A DNA stretch of 64,000 bases from Sphingopyxis sp. 2PD (GCF_005503695.1 NZ_SCMU01000011.1:1-64000), one strand, 5' to 3'; counted from the stretch's first letter, positions 40,599-49,617 are shown. The notes: a model not told the origin generated them from the sequence alone. Numbers and translations are program-made.

Positions 40599-41502
40599 GC
40601 TGCCCGATCCGGTCACCTATGCGATTCCGGCCTTCATCCTGCTGCTGATTGCCGAAATGATCGTAGCGCGCCGCGCCGACAAAAGCCGGTACGAGGCACG
40701 CGATACGCTGAACTCTCTGATGCTGGGCACGGGGAGCCAGGTCGCGAGCGCGCTCGTCGGCGGGATCGTGGTCGCGCTGGCGGTGTGGCTGCACCAGTTC
40801 CGCCTGTTCGACATCGGCATCGACTTCAAGGGCTGGTGGTGGGCGTGGATCCTCTGCTTCGTCCTCGATGACCTCGCCTATTATGTCTTTCACCGCAGCG
40901 CGCACCGGGTGCGCTGGTTCTGGGCGAGCCATGTCATCCACCACAGCTCGCAGCATTATAATCTGTCGACGGCGCTCAGGCAGACCTGGACGGGTTTCAT
41001 CAGCATTGCGTTCATTTTCCGCCTGCCCTTGTTCCTGATCGGCTTTCCGCCGGCGATGGTGTTCTTCTGCGCGGGGCTCAACCTGATCTATCAGTTCTGG
41101 ATCCATACCGAGGCGATCAAGCGGCTGCCCAAATGGTTCGAGGCGGTGATGAACACCCCGTCGCACCACCGCGTCCATCACGGCGTGAACCCGCGCTATC
41201 TCGACGCCAATTATGCCGGCGTGTTCATCATCTGGGACAAGATGTTCGGCAGTTTCGTTGCCGAGCGCGATGACGAACCGGTGCGATACGGGATCGTCAA
41301 GCAGCTCGGCAGCTTCAACATATTGTGGGCCGCGGTGCATGAGTGGGTCGGGATCGCGATGGACGTCTGGCACGCGCCGTGGAAGCACAAGCTCAGCTAT
41401 CTGTGGCGCGAGCCCGGCTGGAGCCACGACGGCAGCCGCGCGACGAGCGCGATGATCAAGGAACGCTGGGCGGCGGGGCGGCCTGAGGAACCTGCAGAGT
41501 AA
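40591..41502 (+). CDS. Sterol desaturase / fatty acid hydroxylase family protein
   Basis: 303 residues from GTG 40591 (overlapping the preceding gene by 8 bp). Integral membrane diiron hydroxylase with the His-box set: HRSAH (FHRSAHRVRW), HVIHHSSQHYN, and HHRVHHGVN (TPSHHRVHHGVNPRYL). Four membrane segments. Members hydroxylate or desaturate sterols, hopanoids, carotenoids or fatty acids; the substrate is unknown here. It ends the three-gene unit 39760-41502; an A-family repeat follows. Confidence 0.9.
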   Translation: MDKLPDPVTYAIPAFILLLIAEMIVARRADKSRYEARDTLNSLMLGTGSQVASALVGGIVVALAVWLHQFRLFDIGIDFKGWWWAWILCFVLDDLAYYVFHRSAHRVRWFWASHVIHHSSQHYNLSTALRQTWTGFISIAFIFRLPLFLIGFPPAMVFFCAGLNLIYQFWIHTEAIKRLPKWFEAVMNTPSHHRVHHGVNPRYLDANYAGVFIIWDKMFGSFVAERDDEPVRYGIVKQLGSFNILWAAVHEWVGIAMDVWHAPWKHKLSYLWREPGWSHDGSRATSAMIKERWAAGRPEEPAE

Positions 41503-41505
41503 TGT

Positions 41506-41596
41506 TGTCGCCCCCGGGAAGGCGGGGGCCGCTGGAGGTTTACGCCTTCCTCGCCGACCAAAGCCGATCGCGGCCCCCGCCTTCGCGGGGGCGACG
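41506..41596. repeat. Palindromic repeat, family A, copy 3 (intact)
   Basis: Arms 41506-41534 and 41567-41596 with a centre containing GGTTTACGCCTTCC. It serves as the reference for the interrupted copy at 28183. Confidence 0.85.
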
Positions 41597-41676
41597 TATG
41601 GGCTTGCCACGCCGCTTAATGACATTCATGTAAGTCGCGATTGACCACCGAACCGGTGGCGGCGGGAGCGGCGGAT

Positions 41677-43263
41677 ATGGATCAGTTCGACATCATCGTC
41701 ATCGGCGGCGGCAGCGCGGGGAGCGCGGCGGCGGGGCGGCTCGCCGAGGATTGGACGCGCACCGTGTGCCTGGTCGAGGCGGGCGGGACCAATGATGATG
41801 TGCGGGTCAAGACGCCGGGGTTCATGCCCTTCATCCCCGAAAAGTCGAACTATCGCTATGAAACGCTGCCGCAAAAGGGGCTGAACGGGCGCACCGGATA
41901 CCAGCCGCGCGGGCGCGGGCTGGGGGGGTCGAGCGCGATCAACGCGATGGTCTATATCCGCGGCCACCAATTCGACTATGACCAGTGGGCAGCGCTCGGC
42001 GCGACGGGGTGGAGCTATGCCGACGTGCTGCCCTATTTCAAGCGCAGCGAGGGCAATGAGCGCGGCGGCGACGAGCATCATGGCGGCGACGGACCGCTGA
42101 ATGTGATGGACCAGCGCTGGCCCAATGTGACGAGCCGCCGTTTCATCGAGAGCGCCGCGGCGCTGCAACTGCCGCGCACCGGCGATTTCAATGGGCCGAA
42201 CAATGAAGGCTTTGGCCTGTATCAGGTGACGCAGAAAGCGGGCGAACGCTGGTCGGCGGCGCGCGCCTATGTCGAGCCGCTGCGCGGGCGCGCCAATTTC
42301 GCCATCCGCACCGGCGCGCTGGTCGAGAAGATTCTGGTCGAGGACGGGCGCGCGACCGGCGTCGTGATCCGGCGCGGATCGCAGCGCGAAACGCTGCGCG
42401 CGCGGGGCGGCGTAATCCTGTCGGCGGGGGCGTTCGGCAGCCCGCAGATCTTGATGCTGTCGGGGATCGGCCCTGCCGCGCATCTTACGGAGAAGGGGAT
42501 CGCAGTGACGCTCGACCGCGCCGCGGTCGGCGACAATCTGCAGGACCATATCGATTATGTGTCGAGCTGGGAAACCCGCTCGACCGATCCGCTCGGCAAC
42601 AGCCTAGGCGGCACGTGGCGGATGGTGAAGGCGGTTTTCGAGCACCGCACCCGGCGTACCGGCATCATGACGACCTGTTTTGCCGAGGCGGGGGGCTTCT
42701 GGAAATCGCACCCCGACCTGCCCGCACCCGACATCCAATATCATTTCGTTCCTGCGATGCTCGAGGATCATGGGCGGACCAAGGTCAAGGGTCACGGCTT
42801 TTCGTGCCACGCCTGTGTGCTGCGCCCCGAAAGCCGCGGCACGGTGCGGCTGGCGTCGGGTGATGCCGCGGCGGCGCCCGCGATCGATCCGGGGTTCCTG
42901 ACCGACGAGCGCGACATGGCGACCCTCAGGGCCGGGGTGCGGATGATGCACCGCATCGTCGCGGCGCCGCCGCTCGGCGACTATGCGGGGACCGACCGGC
43001 ATCCCGTGAACCTCGACGACGATGCCGCGCTCGACGCGCTGATCCGCAGCCGCGCCGACACCGTCTATCACCCGGTGGGGACGTGCCGGATGGGCAGCGA
43101 CGGCGATGCGGTGGTCGATCCGACGTTGAAACTCAACGGCATCGACGGATTGTGGGTCGCCGATGCGAGCATCATGCCGAGGCTGGTCAGCGGCAACACC
43201 AACGCGCCGAGCATCATGATCGGCGAGCGCGCGGCGGATTTTGTGAAGGCGGCGTTGAGCTGA
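41677..43263 (+). CDS. GMC-family oxidoreductase (choline dehydrogenase-like)
   Basis: 528 residues from ATG 41677 (MDQFDIIVIGGGSAGSAAAG), with GGGAG upstream. FAD-binding GGGSAGSAAAGRLAED, the GMC motif GRGLGGSSAINAMVYIRGH, and SAGAFGSPQILMLSGIGPAA (GMC signature 2). The catalytic His is in YHPVGTCRMG and the second catalytic residue in GNTNAPSIMIGERAADF, as in choline or alcohol dehydrogenases. It oxidises an alcohol; the specific one is unknown. A G-family repeat lies after the stop. Confidence 0.93.
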   Translation: MDQFDIIVIGGGSAGSAAAGRLAEDWTRTVCLVEAGGTNDDVRVKTPGFMPFIPEKSNYRYETLPQKGLNGRTGYQPRGRGLGGSSAINAMVYIRGHQFDYDQWAALGATGWSYADVLPYFKRSEGNERGGDEHHGGDGPLNVMDQRWPNVTSRRFIESAAALQLPRTGDFNGPNNEGFGLYQVTQKAGERWSAARAYVEPLRGRANFAIRTGALVEKILVEDGRATGVVIRRGSQRETLRARGGVILSAGAFGSPQILMLSGIGPAAHLTEKGIAVTLDRAAVGDNLQDHIDYVSSWETRSTDPLGNSLGGTWRMVKAVFEHRTRRTGIMTTCFAEAGGFWKSHPDLPAPDIQYHFVPAMLEDHGRTKVKGHGFSCHACVLRPESRGTVRLASGDAAAAPAIDPGFLTDERDMATLRAGVRMMHRIVAAPPLGDYAGTDRHPVNLDDDAALDALIRSRADTVYHPVGTCRMGSDGDAVVDPTLKLNGIDGLWVADASIMPRLVSGNTNAPSIMIGERAADFVKAALS

Positions 43264-43264
43264 T

Positions 43265-43378
43265 TCCCCTCCCTGAAAGGGAGGGGTTAGGGGTGGGTCG
43301 CCGAGGCGCACTCTCATGCTTGAAGGGAGCAGTCTCGCAACCCACCCCCAGCCCCTCCCTTTCAGGGAGGGGAGCTTA
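43265..43378. repeat. Palindromic repeat, family G, copy 3
   Basis: Arms TCCCCTCCCTGAAAGGGAGG (about 43265-43285) and CCCTCCCTTTCAGGGAGGGG (about 43355-43374), between the convergent GMC and HxlR-like genes. Confidence 0.8.
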
Positions 43379-43936
43379 AATCAAGCACGCCTCTGCCAGC
43401 ACCCGTCCCTTCCCCGTGAGCCCGTACAGACTCGTCGGGGGCCGCATATCGATCACCTCGCGCCGCACCAACCCCTGCCCCCCCAGCGCCGCCAGCCCCT
43501 GCGACAGCGCGCGCGGCGTGGCAGGGACGAGCAGGCGCGACAGCGCGTTGAAACGATCGTGACCCGCACCGATCCCGGCGACCAGCGGCAGGCTCCATCG
43601 CGTCGTGGCGCCGGGCGGCAGGCCGATCGCGCCTTGCGCCGCAGCGATCGTCGCCGCGCGCGCCGCGGCGGCCTTGCCGGCTTCGGTCAGGATATATTCG
43701 GGTCGCAGCGGGTGGCCGTGGCCGGGGTTGCGCTGGACCCAGCCCTGCGCGGCGGCGGCGGCGAGCGTCCGTGTCAGGCTGTCGCGGGATAGTTCCAACC
43801 GGTGCAGCAGCTCGACAAAGCGCGCGCCGCGATGCGCCGCCAGATCGGCGAGCAATGGCACCAGCCAGCGGTGGCTGCCGAGCTGGAGCAGGAGCGGATC
43901 GGGCGCGCTTGACGGCATTTGCCAGTAACTATACAA
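43376..43936 (-). CDS. Regulator with two HxlR-like winged-helix modules
   Basis: 186 residues (or 180 from Met7). Residues about 20-78 (GSHRWLVPLLADLAAHRGAR ... LSRDSLTRTLAAAAAQGWVQ) resemble an HxlR wHTH. Residues about 112-182 repeat the pattern (TRWSLPLVAGIGAGHDRFNA, RALSQGLAALGGQGLVRREV, PTSLYGLTGKGRVLAEA). HxlR proteins normally have one such domain and dimerise, so this looks like a fused dimer. It is divergent from the VOC gene at 43980, 43 bp apart, which it may control. Confidence 0.75.
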   Translation of the reverse strand: MYSYWQMPSSAPDPLLLQLGSHRWLVPLLADLAAHRGARFVELLHRLELSRDSLTRTLAAAAAQGWVQRNPGHGHPLRPEYILTEAGKAAAARAATIAAAQGAIGLPPGATTRWSLPLVAGIGAGHDRFNALSRLLVPATPRALSQGLAALGGQGLVRREVIDMRPPTSLYGLTGKGRVLAEACLI

Positions 43937-43979
43937 ACCAGACTATAGGCGCAAGCGCCTTGGCTGTGGGAGGAACGAC

Positions 43980-44354
43980 ATGACACTCGAATTCGGATCC
44001 GAACTCACCTGTTCGATGGGGGTGACCGACATGACCGCGGCGATCGCCTGGTACGAGCGCGTAATGCACTGCAGGCTGCTCTACCGCGCCGACGAGATCG
44101 GCTGGTGCGAACTCGCGACGCCGATGGCGGGGGTCAATATCGGTCTCAGCCAGGTCGAGAGCGTGGTGCAGGGCGGCGGCGCGACCAATGTGTTCGAGGT
44201 CGCCGACATCGATGCGGCCAAGGCGCATCTCGATGCCGAGAGGGTGCGGCAGGACGGCGACATCCAGCATATCCCGGGGCTGGTGAAGTTGATCACCTTC
44301 TATGATCCCGACGGCAATGCCTTCATGTTCTCGCGCTCGGAAGCGGCGGCATGA
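43980..44354 (+). CDS. VOC (glyoxalase/bleomycin-resistance) family protein
   Basis: 124 residues: two beta-alpha-beta-beta-beta modules (TCSMGVTDMTAAIAWYERVM; NVFEVADIDAAKAHLDAERV) and the typical end KLITFYDPDGNAFMFSRSE. Metal and substrate are not evident. It overlaps the next gene (ATGA) and is divergent from the tandem-HxlR regulator. Confidence 0.88.
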   Translation: MTLEFGSELTCSMGVTDMTAAIAWYERVMHCRLLYRADEIGWCELATPMAGVNIGLSQVESVVQGGGATNVFEVADIDAAKAHLDAERVRQDGDIQHIPGLVKLITFYDPDGNAFMFSRSEAAA

Positions 44355-44836
44355 CGGCGCGTTGGGGGATGGCAGCGCTGCTCGCGATCGCCGCCCCGGC
44401 AGCGGCGCAGGAGCCCGCCCCGTCGCTCGCGGCATGGCATGGCAGCTGGTCCGGTGAAGGGGCCGCATTCGGAAAAGCGGCGACCGCGGCGCTGGTGATC
44501 AAGGGAGCGCCCGACGGCGACGCGACGGCGCTCGCCTATCGACTGGCGGTGCCCGGAACGCCGCCGATCGACTATGCGGCGGAAGCGATTTACCGCGTCG
44601 ATGCCAAGGCCCGGGTGCGGGGCAGCTGGACCGACAACATGGGTCGGACGCGGCCGATCGGGGGACGGGTTGCCGGGTCCGAATGGCACAATCATTGGGG
44701 CAGCGCCGACGTCGAGATTGGCCGCTCGACCTTTGTGCTGGAAACACCCGATCAGATGATTGTCACCGATTCGGTTCTAAAAGATGACGGCAGCTGGCGC
44801 GTGTTCGCGACGCTTCGCTTTCAGCGAACCCCCTGA
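44351..44836 (+). CDS. Periplasmic protein of unknown function
   Basis: 161 residues with a signal peptide (MAALLAIAAPAAAQ, cleaved near Gln20). The mature part begins PSLAAWHGSWSGEGAAFGKA, and has GRVAGSEWHNHWGSADVEIG and FVLETPDQMIVTDSV, beta-rich, perhaps a lipocalin-like barrel. I do not recognise the family. Its start overlaps the VOC gene stop by 4 bp, so they form a two-gene unit. Confidence 0.7.
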   Translation: MTARWGMAALLAIAAPAAAQEPAPSLAAWHGSWSGEGAAFGKAATAALVIKGAPDGDATALAYRLAVPGTPPIDYAAEAIYRVDAKARVRGSWTDNMGRTRPIGGRVAGSEWHNHWGSADVEIGRSTFVLETPDQMIVTDSVLKDDGSWRVFATLRFQRTP

Positions 44837-44871
44837 AAACCGCGACTTTCTCGCGAATTCAATGCTGCGGG

Positions 44872-44995
44872 CAAAAAAAGAGGGCCGGGACTTGCGTCCC
44901 GGCCCAGCCTTTCAGGCTCTCCCCTCCTGAAACTGTTGACGCAATGAATGCCACATTAATGTCATGTTGGGAAGGCCTAAATTTGCGGCAGGCCT
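44872..44995 (-). ncRNA. Candidate small RNA on the minus strand
   Basis: On the minus strand the 3' end is a strong stem GGGCCGGGAC/GTCCCGGCCC (44882-44905) followed by TCTTTTTTT, preceded by a second stem TTTCAGG / CCTGAAA (44910-44932) with loop AGGGGAGAG. The upstream TonB receptor gene already has its own terminator (45026-45065), so this second one suggests a separate transcript of about 110-125 nt. A weak promoter TTGCTG-N16/17-(A)TAATT lies at about 45001-45029. The 5' end is a guess. Confidence 0.4.
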
Positions 44996-45025
44996 GCCCA
45001 ATTATTGTGCAGCGCAGCGTGCAGC

Positions 45026-45065
45026 AAAAAGGGCTCGGTTCGTTGCCGAACCGAGCCCCCTTTTT
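45026..45065 (-). terminator. Terminator of the TonB-dependent receptor gene
   Basis: Stem GGGCTCGGTTCG / CGAACCGAGCCC-like (45031-45057, loop TTGC region) with T tracts on both sides, 14 bp past the stop on the minus strand. Confidence 0.88.
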
Positions 45066-45078
45066 CGTCCGATAGCGC

Positions 45079-47448
45079 TCAGAACGTCTTGCGCGCAGTG
45101 ATGCCAAATGTGCGCGGCTGACCGACCGTATAGCCTAGCCGGGCCCGTCCGCCGCGTTCGCGATCGAACGACAGCAGCGCGTTTTCGTCGAACAGATTGT
45201 TGACGTACGCGATCAGCGACAGGCCGCCCTCGAAGTCGACCCCGGCGCTCAGATTGACCAGTTGATAATCGGGCAATTGCAGGTCGACCGTCGTCGACGA
45301 CCCCGCCGGTGCACCGCCGAACGGCAAGCCGTGGACGAAGGTCCGCGGTTTGTTTTCCTGATCGGCGGGCTGGGTGTAGCGGGTGCCAACATGTTGGAAG
45401 GATGCCGCAACATACATGTTCGCGGCATCGCCGATCGGCCATTCATAGCTGCCCGACGCCGACAGCTGGAATTTCGGCACCGACGGCAGGCGATTGCCTT
45501 CGCGAATCCCCGTCGCAGTGGCGAGGACGCCGGGCAGGGTGGTGTCGAATTCGGCCTCGATCAGGCTGCCCGACAGGTTGAAATCGAGCCCGTCGGCGGG
45601 CGACAGGCCGAGTTCGAATTCGACCCCCATCGAATGCGCCTTGTCGACGTTAAACACGATGCGCGACGAACAGCTGCCGGCATCGAGCGTGACCTGCAGA
45701 TTCTTGATGTCGTTGTAGAAGCCCGCGGCGTTGAAGGTGAAGCCGCGACCCTGCGACTTGATCCCCAGCTCGTAGTTCCACAGCGTTTCGTCGTCATAGT
45801 CCTGGAACCCGCCGAACAGCGCCGCGTCGGCGGGGGTGCAGAGCGGCAGGTTGAGCGGATCATTGACCCCGCCAAGGCGGAAGCCCTTCGACGCCTGCGC
45901 GTTGACCGTCACGCTGTCGCTGAGGTCGTAGGACAAGAGGAAGCGAGGGGTGAAACCGCTCGACTTGGTGCTGTCGGTGCGGTTGTCGCCATTGGCGAAC
46001 AGCCCGCCCGATTTGAAGCTGCGCGTTTCCTTGAAGTCGTAATAGCGCCCGCCCGCGGTCGCGGTGAACGCATCGCTGAGGTCAAAGCTGACCTCGCCGA
46101 ACAGCGCGAACTGCTTGATGTCATAGGGCAGCAAGGCGTTGTACGGCGAGTTTGCGGCAAAGCCGTTGGCGACCGCCGCCGACGTTCCGGCACCGAGTAC
46201 CGCGTCGGTCACCGCATCATAACCGGGGGTGGGCAGCGTCTGGCTATAGACGCGGTCGACCTTTGAATAGAAAGCGCCGAGCACCCACTGGAACGGGCTG
46301 TCATTGTCCGACGCGATGCGCACTTCCTGCGACCAGGTTTCAAGGTCGGTGGTGTCGACCAGGTTCGACGGCAGCAGGACACCGGCGGCCGGGAAGCCGA
46401 GATCGACCGACACCGACCCGGTGAGCGCGCTTGCGTCGCGGCTGACCAATATGTCGCGGTTGATATAGCTAGTGACCGAGGTCAGCTTGGCGCCGCCCAG
46501 CCCGACGTTGAGGTTGAGGTCGGCGATCAGCGTCTCGTCCTCGAACCCTTCGCGCAGCAACAGATATTGCTCGCGCTCGTCGAAGGTCACCTGCGGCCGC
46601 GTCGTCGTGAAGCGATTGCCGTACAGATTATAGATGTCCTGGCGATTGAAGCCGTCGGCGGTGACCTTTTGATACACCACGCGCGGGGTGATCGAAAAAT
46701 TGTCGCTGGGCTCGAACGTCAGCGCGAGCCGGCCGCCATAGCGTTCGCCGCTGTTGACGTCATCGCCGCCCGCCGGGCCGATCGCGTTGATGAAGCCGCC
46801 GTAGCGCGTGTAATAGCCGACCGCGCGCAGCGCCGCGGTGTCGCCCATCGGCACATTGACCGCGCCCTTCAAATGGCCGCCGAAGTCGTCGCCGTCGACA
46901 AGGTTGAGGTTCGCCTCGACGCTGCCCTCCATCACCCCGATCTTGGGTTGATTGGTGATGTAGCGGATGGTGCCGCCGACCGAACCCGATCCGAACAGGG
47001 TGCCCTGCGGCCCGCGGAGCGTCTCGACGCGGTTCAGATCGTACAGGTCGATGTCGGGGGTGAATAGCGACAGCGAGATCACGCTTTCGTCGAGATAGAC
47101 GCCGACCTGTTCCTTGACCCCCGGCTGGTCGCGCACGACCTGCCCCGCCGAGACGCCGCGCACCGACACCTGGCTCTGGCCGGGGCCGAGGTTCTGCACC
47201 GACAGGCCGGCGACGTTGCGCGACAGGTCTTCCAGCGTCACCGCGCCCGATTTCTGGATGTCTTCAGCCGTCTGGGCGTTGATCGAAAAGGGAATGTCCT
47301 GAAGATTGGCGTCGCGCTTGGTCGCGGTGACGATGATGATGTTGCTGTCGTCTTCGGCAGCGCCGGCCTCCTGCGCGAGCGCGGGCGTGGCAATGGGCAC
47401 CAGCGCGAGCGTCGAAAGCCCGGCCAGCAGCATAGTGCGAGCATGCAT
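45079..47448 (-). CDS. TonB-dependent outer-membrane receptor
   Basis: 789 residues from ATG 47448, preceded by GAGAGGA. Signal peptide MLLAGLSTLALVPIATPALA (cleaved near AQEAGA), a TonB-box region IIVTATKRDANLQDIPFSI, a plug domain (VTLEDLSRNVAGLSVQNLGP ... VETLRGPQGTLFGSGSVGGT) and a 22-strand barrel ending FGITARKTF with the usual C-terminal Phe. It belongs to the receptors common in sphingomonads. No linked degradative genes reveal the ligand, so substrate is unknown. A longer open frame upstream (to 47919) is not used. Confidence 0.93.
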   Translation of the reverse strand: MHARTMLLAGLSTLALVPIATPALAQEAGAAEDDSNIIIVTATKRDANLQDIPFSINAQTAEDIQKSGAVTLEDLSRNVAGLSVQNLGPGQSQVSVRGVSAGQVVRDQPGVKEQVGVYLDESVISLSLFTPDIDLYDLNRVETLRGPQGTLFGSGSVGGTIRYITNQPKIGVMEGSVEANLNLVDGDDFGGHLKGAVNVPMGDTAALRAVGYYTRYGGFINAIGPAGGDDVNSGERYGGRLALTFEPSDNFSITPRVVYQKVTADGFNRQDIYNLYGNRFTTTRPQVTFDEREQYLLLREGFEDETLIADLNLNVGLGGAKLTSVTSYINRDILVSRDASALTGSVSVDLGFPAAGVLLPSNLVDTTDLETWSQEVRIASDNDSPFQWVLGAFYSKVDRVYSQTLPTPGYDAVTDAVLGAGTSAAVANGFAANSPYNALLPYDIKQFALFGEVSFDLSDAFTATAGGRYYDFKETRSFKSGGLFANGDNRTDSTKSSGFTPRFLLSYDLSDSVTVNAQASKGFRLGGVNDPLNLPLCTPADAALFGGFQDYDDETLWNYELGIKSQGRGFTFNAAGFYNDIKNLQVTLDAGSCSSRIVFNVDKAHSMGVEFELGLSPADGLDFNLSGSLIEAEFDTTLPGVLATATGIREGNRLPSVPKFQLSASGSYEWPIGDAANMYVAASFQHVGTRYTQPADQENKPRTFVHGLPFGGAPAGSSTTVDLQLPDYQLVNLSAGVDFEGGLSLIAYVNNLFDENALLSFDRERGGRARLGYTVGQPRTFGITARKTF

Positions 47449-47617
47449 GGTGATATCCTCTCTGTAACGCGCGCGGCTATGTTGCCGCGTCGCGGGCAAG
47501 AGGTGCGCCTCTTGCCGCAAATTCGCAATGGCCCGCGAACCCCCGCGCAACAAAATTACCGAGGGCTGTTGCGCGGCGGCCACAGTAGCAGAATGCAAGC
47601 TTGGGGCGTCCACGCCC

Positions 47618-47648
47618 AAAAAAATGGCCGGGACATGTGTCCCGGCCA
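47618..47648 (-). terminator. Terminator downstream of amtB
   Basis: 11-bp stem TGGCCGGGACA/TGTCCCGGCCA followed on the minus strand by seven T. It lies 87 bp past the amtB stop and may also form the 3' end of a small RNA (47618-47734). Confidence 0.88.
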
Positions 47649-47734
47649 GTGGTTCGCAGGAGGAACCTGGTAAGGATCCCGCCGCCGCCGTTTGAAAGGA
47701 GAGAGAGACGTGCGGCGACGGGTATCCTGTCTCG
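47618..47734 (-). ncRNA. Candidate 3'-UTR small RNA of amtB with a CUCCU loop
   Basis: The amtB 3' region carries, just before the terminator, a stem GGTTC / GAACC (47651-47667) whose loop is CTCCTGC on the minus strand. Loops exposing CUCC-type anti-Shine-Dalgarno motifs followed by a strong terminator are the form of many alphaproteobacterial regulatory RNAs. Whether it is processed from glnK-amtB mRNA or has its own promoter is unknown. The remaining gap to the TonB receptor start holds nothing else recognised. Confidence 0.4.
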
Positions 47735-49099
47735 TCAATAATTATAGGCGCGCTCGCCATGCTCGCCGAGGTCGAGGCCTTCGCGTTCGACCTCTGCCGC
47801 GACGCGGCCGCCGGTGACGGCCTTGGCAATGTAGAAGGCGATGGCCGAACCGACCGCGGACCAGAGGACGGCGACGCCGACCGACTTGATCTGGATCCAC
47901 AGCTGGCTGCCAAGGACATAATCGTCGCCGGCCGGACCGCCGAGCGCAGGCAGCATCGTGACCGCGGTCAGCACCGACCCGATCAGGCCGCCGACGCCGT
48001 GGATGCCGAACACGTCGAGCGAATCGTCAAAGCCGAGCTTGGCCTTCAGCTTCATCACGACGATGCAGCAGACGACACCCGCGACGGCGCCGAGCAGGAT
48101 CGCGCCGAACGGGCCCGAATTGCCCGCTGCCGGGGTAACCGCGACCAGACCGGCGATCGCCCCCGAACAGGCACCGAGCAGCGACCCCTTGTGGCCGAGG
48201 GCGCGTTCGGTGAGCATCCAGAACAGCACGCCGGCGGCGGTGGCGGTAAAGGTGTTGATCAGCGCGAGACCCGCCGACCCATTGGCTTCGAGCGCCGAGC
48301 CGGCGTTGAAGCCGAACCAGCCCACCCACAGCAGGCCGGTACCGATCAGCGTCATGGTCAGCGAGTGCGGTGCCATGATGTCTTTCTGATAGCCATTGCG
48401 CTTGCCGATGATCAGGCATCCGACCAGCGCCGCGACGCCCGCGTTGATGTGGACGACGGTGCCGCCGGCAAAGTCGAGCGCGCCCCAGCCAAAGATCAGG
48501 CCGGTGGCTTCGTCGGTGCCGCCCAGATACCAGACCATGTGCGCGATCGGGTAATAGACGATCGACAGCCAGACGATCGCAAAGACCATCACCGCCGAAA
48601 ATTTCATGCGTTCGACGAGTCCGCCGAGCACCAGCGCGACGGTGATCGCCGAAAAGGTCATCTGGAACGCGATGAAGACGAATTCGGGGATGACGACGCC
48701 GTCGGTAAAGGTCGCGACGGTCGAATCGGCGGTCACCCCGGCGAGGAACAGCTTGCCCGACGAGATGAACTGGTTGGCGTCGCCGCCAAAGGCCAGGCTG
48801 TAGCCGAACATCACCCACATGATCATCGCCAAGCTGGCGACCGCGATGATCTGGGTCAGCACCGACAGCATATTCTTGGTACGGACGAGGCCGCCATAGA
48901 AGAGCGCGAGGCCGGGGACGATCATCGCCATGACCAGCACGGTCGCGGTGATCATCCATGCGGTGTCGCCCTTGTCGGGCGTCGGCGCGGCGGCTTCGGC
49001 GACCGCAGGCGCGGCTTCCTGCGCCCAGGCGGGCAGCGCGGCGAACAGCGAGAGGCCCATGGCCCCGGCGCCCGCCGCAAGTTTATTTGCGAACGTCAT
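47735..49099 (-). CDS. amtB: Ammonium transporter
   Basis: 454 residues from ATG 49099, with AAAGGGGGAAAG upstream. Signal peptide about 1-26 (GLSLFAALPAWAQE) and 11 membrane segments. AmtB family marks: GLALFYGGLVRTKNMLS, DFAGGTVVHINAGVAALVG (Asp and first pore His), FGIHGVGGLIGS (second pore His), LGFDDSLDVFGIHG. Transports ammonium across the inner membrane. Partner of GlnK, encoded 17 bp upstream in the same unit, controlled from a sigma-54 promoter at 49491-49506. Confidence 0.96.
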   Translation of the reverse strand: MTFANKLAAGAGAMGLSLFAALPAWAQEAAPAVAEAAAPTPDKGDTAWMITATVLVMAMIVPGLALFYGGLVRTKNMLSVLTQIIAVASLAMIMWVMFGYSLAFGGDANQFISSGKLFLAGVTADSTVATFTDGVVIPEFVFIAFQMTFSAITVALVLGGLVERMKFSAVMVFAIVWLSIVYYPIAHMVWYLGGTDEATGLIFGWGALDFAGGTVVHINAGVAALVGCLIIGKRNGYQKDIMAPHSLTMTLIGTGLLWVGWFGFNAGSALEANGSAGLALINTFTATAAGVLFWMLTERALGHKGSLLGACSGAIAGLVAVTPAAGNSGPFGAILLGAVAGVVCCIVVMKLKAKLGFDDSLDVFGIHGVGGLIGSVLTAVTMLPALGGPAGDDYVLGSQLWIQIKSVGVAVLWSAVGSAIAFYIAKAVTGGRVAAEVEREGLDLGEHGERAYNY

Positions 49100-49116
49100 A
49101 CTTTCCCCCTTTGTCA

Positions 49117-49479
<363 letters not shown>

Positions 49480-49490
49480 TCATGTTGCGG

Positions 49491-49506
49491 TGCAACAGCC
49501 GTGCCA
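49491..49506 (-). promoter_or_regulatory. Sigma-54 (RpoN) promoter of glnK-amtB
   Basis: TGGCACGGCTGTTGCA on the minus strand: exact TGGCAC-N5-TTGCA -24/-12 consensus. The start of transcription would be near 49479, 24 nt before the glnK ATG. Nitrogen control through an NtrC-type activator is expected; no sure NtrC site was found. Confidence 0.88.
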
Positions 49507-49602
49507 GATTACGCACGGCGCGGAAAAGTTAACATTTTGTGACGGGTTTTCTGCGATCAGGCGAATAATCGGTCGTTTACTGGGCAGGTGAGGCAGGGGT
49601 TT

Positions 49603-49617
49603 GCCTAAAATTTAGGC
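49603..49617. promoter_or_regulatory. GCCTAAA-A-TTTAGGC palindrome upstream of the sigma-54 promoter
   Basis: 15-bp perfect palindrome about 100 bp upstream of the -24 element, the distance used by activator sites. It is not the usual NtrC consensus. Could be an activator site or chance in AT-rich DNA. Confidence 0.3.

Noticed and set aside
39601..41625. Minus-strand frame of over 670 codons over the sterol desaturase region
   Set aside because: Low-complexity Arg/Pro composition and overlap with three well-supported plus-strand genes.
47449..47919. Extended start for the TonB receptor (frame open to 47919)
   Set aside because: The extension crosses the amtB 3' region and its terminator and lacks sense; the signal peptide and ribosome site fit the ATG at 47448.
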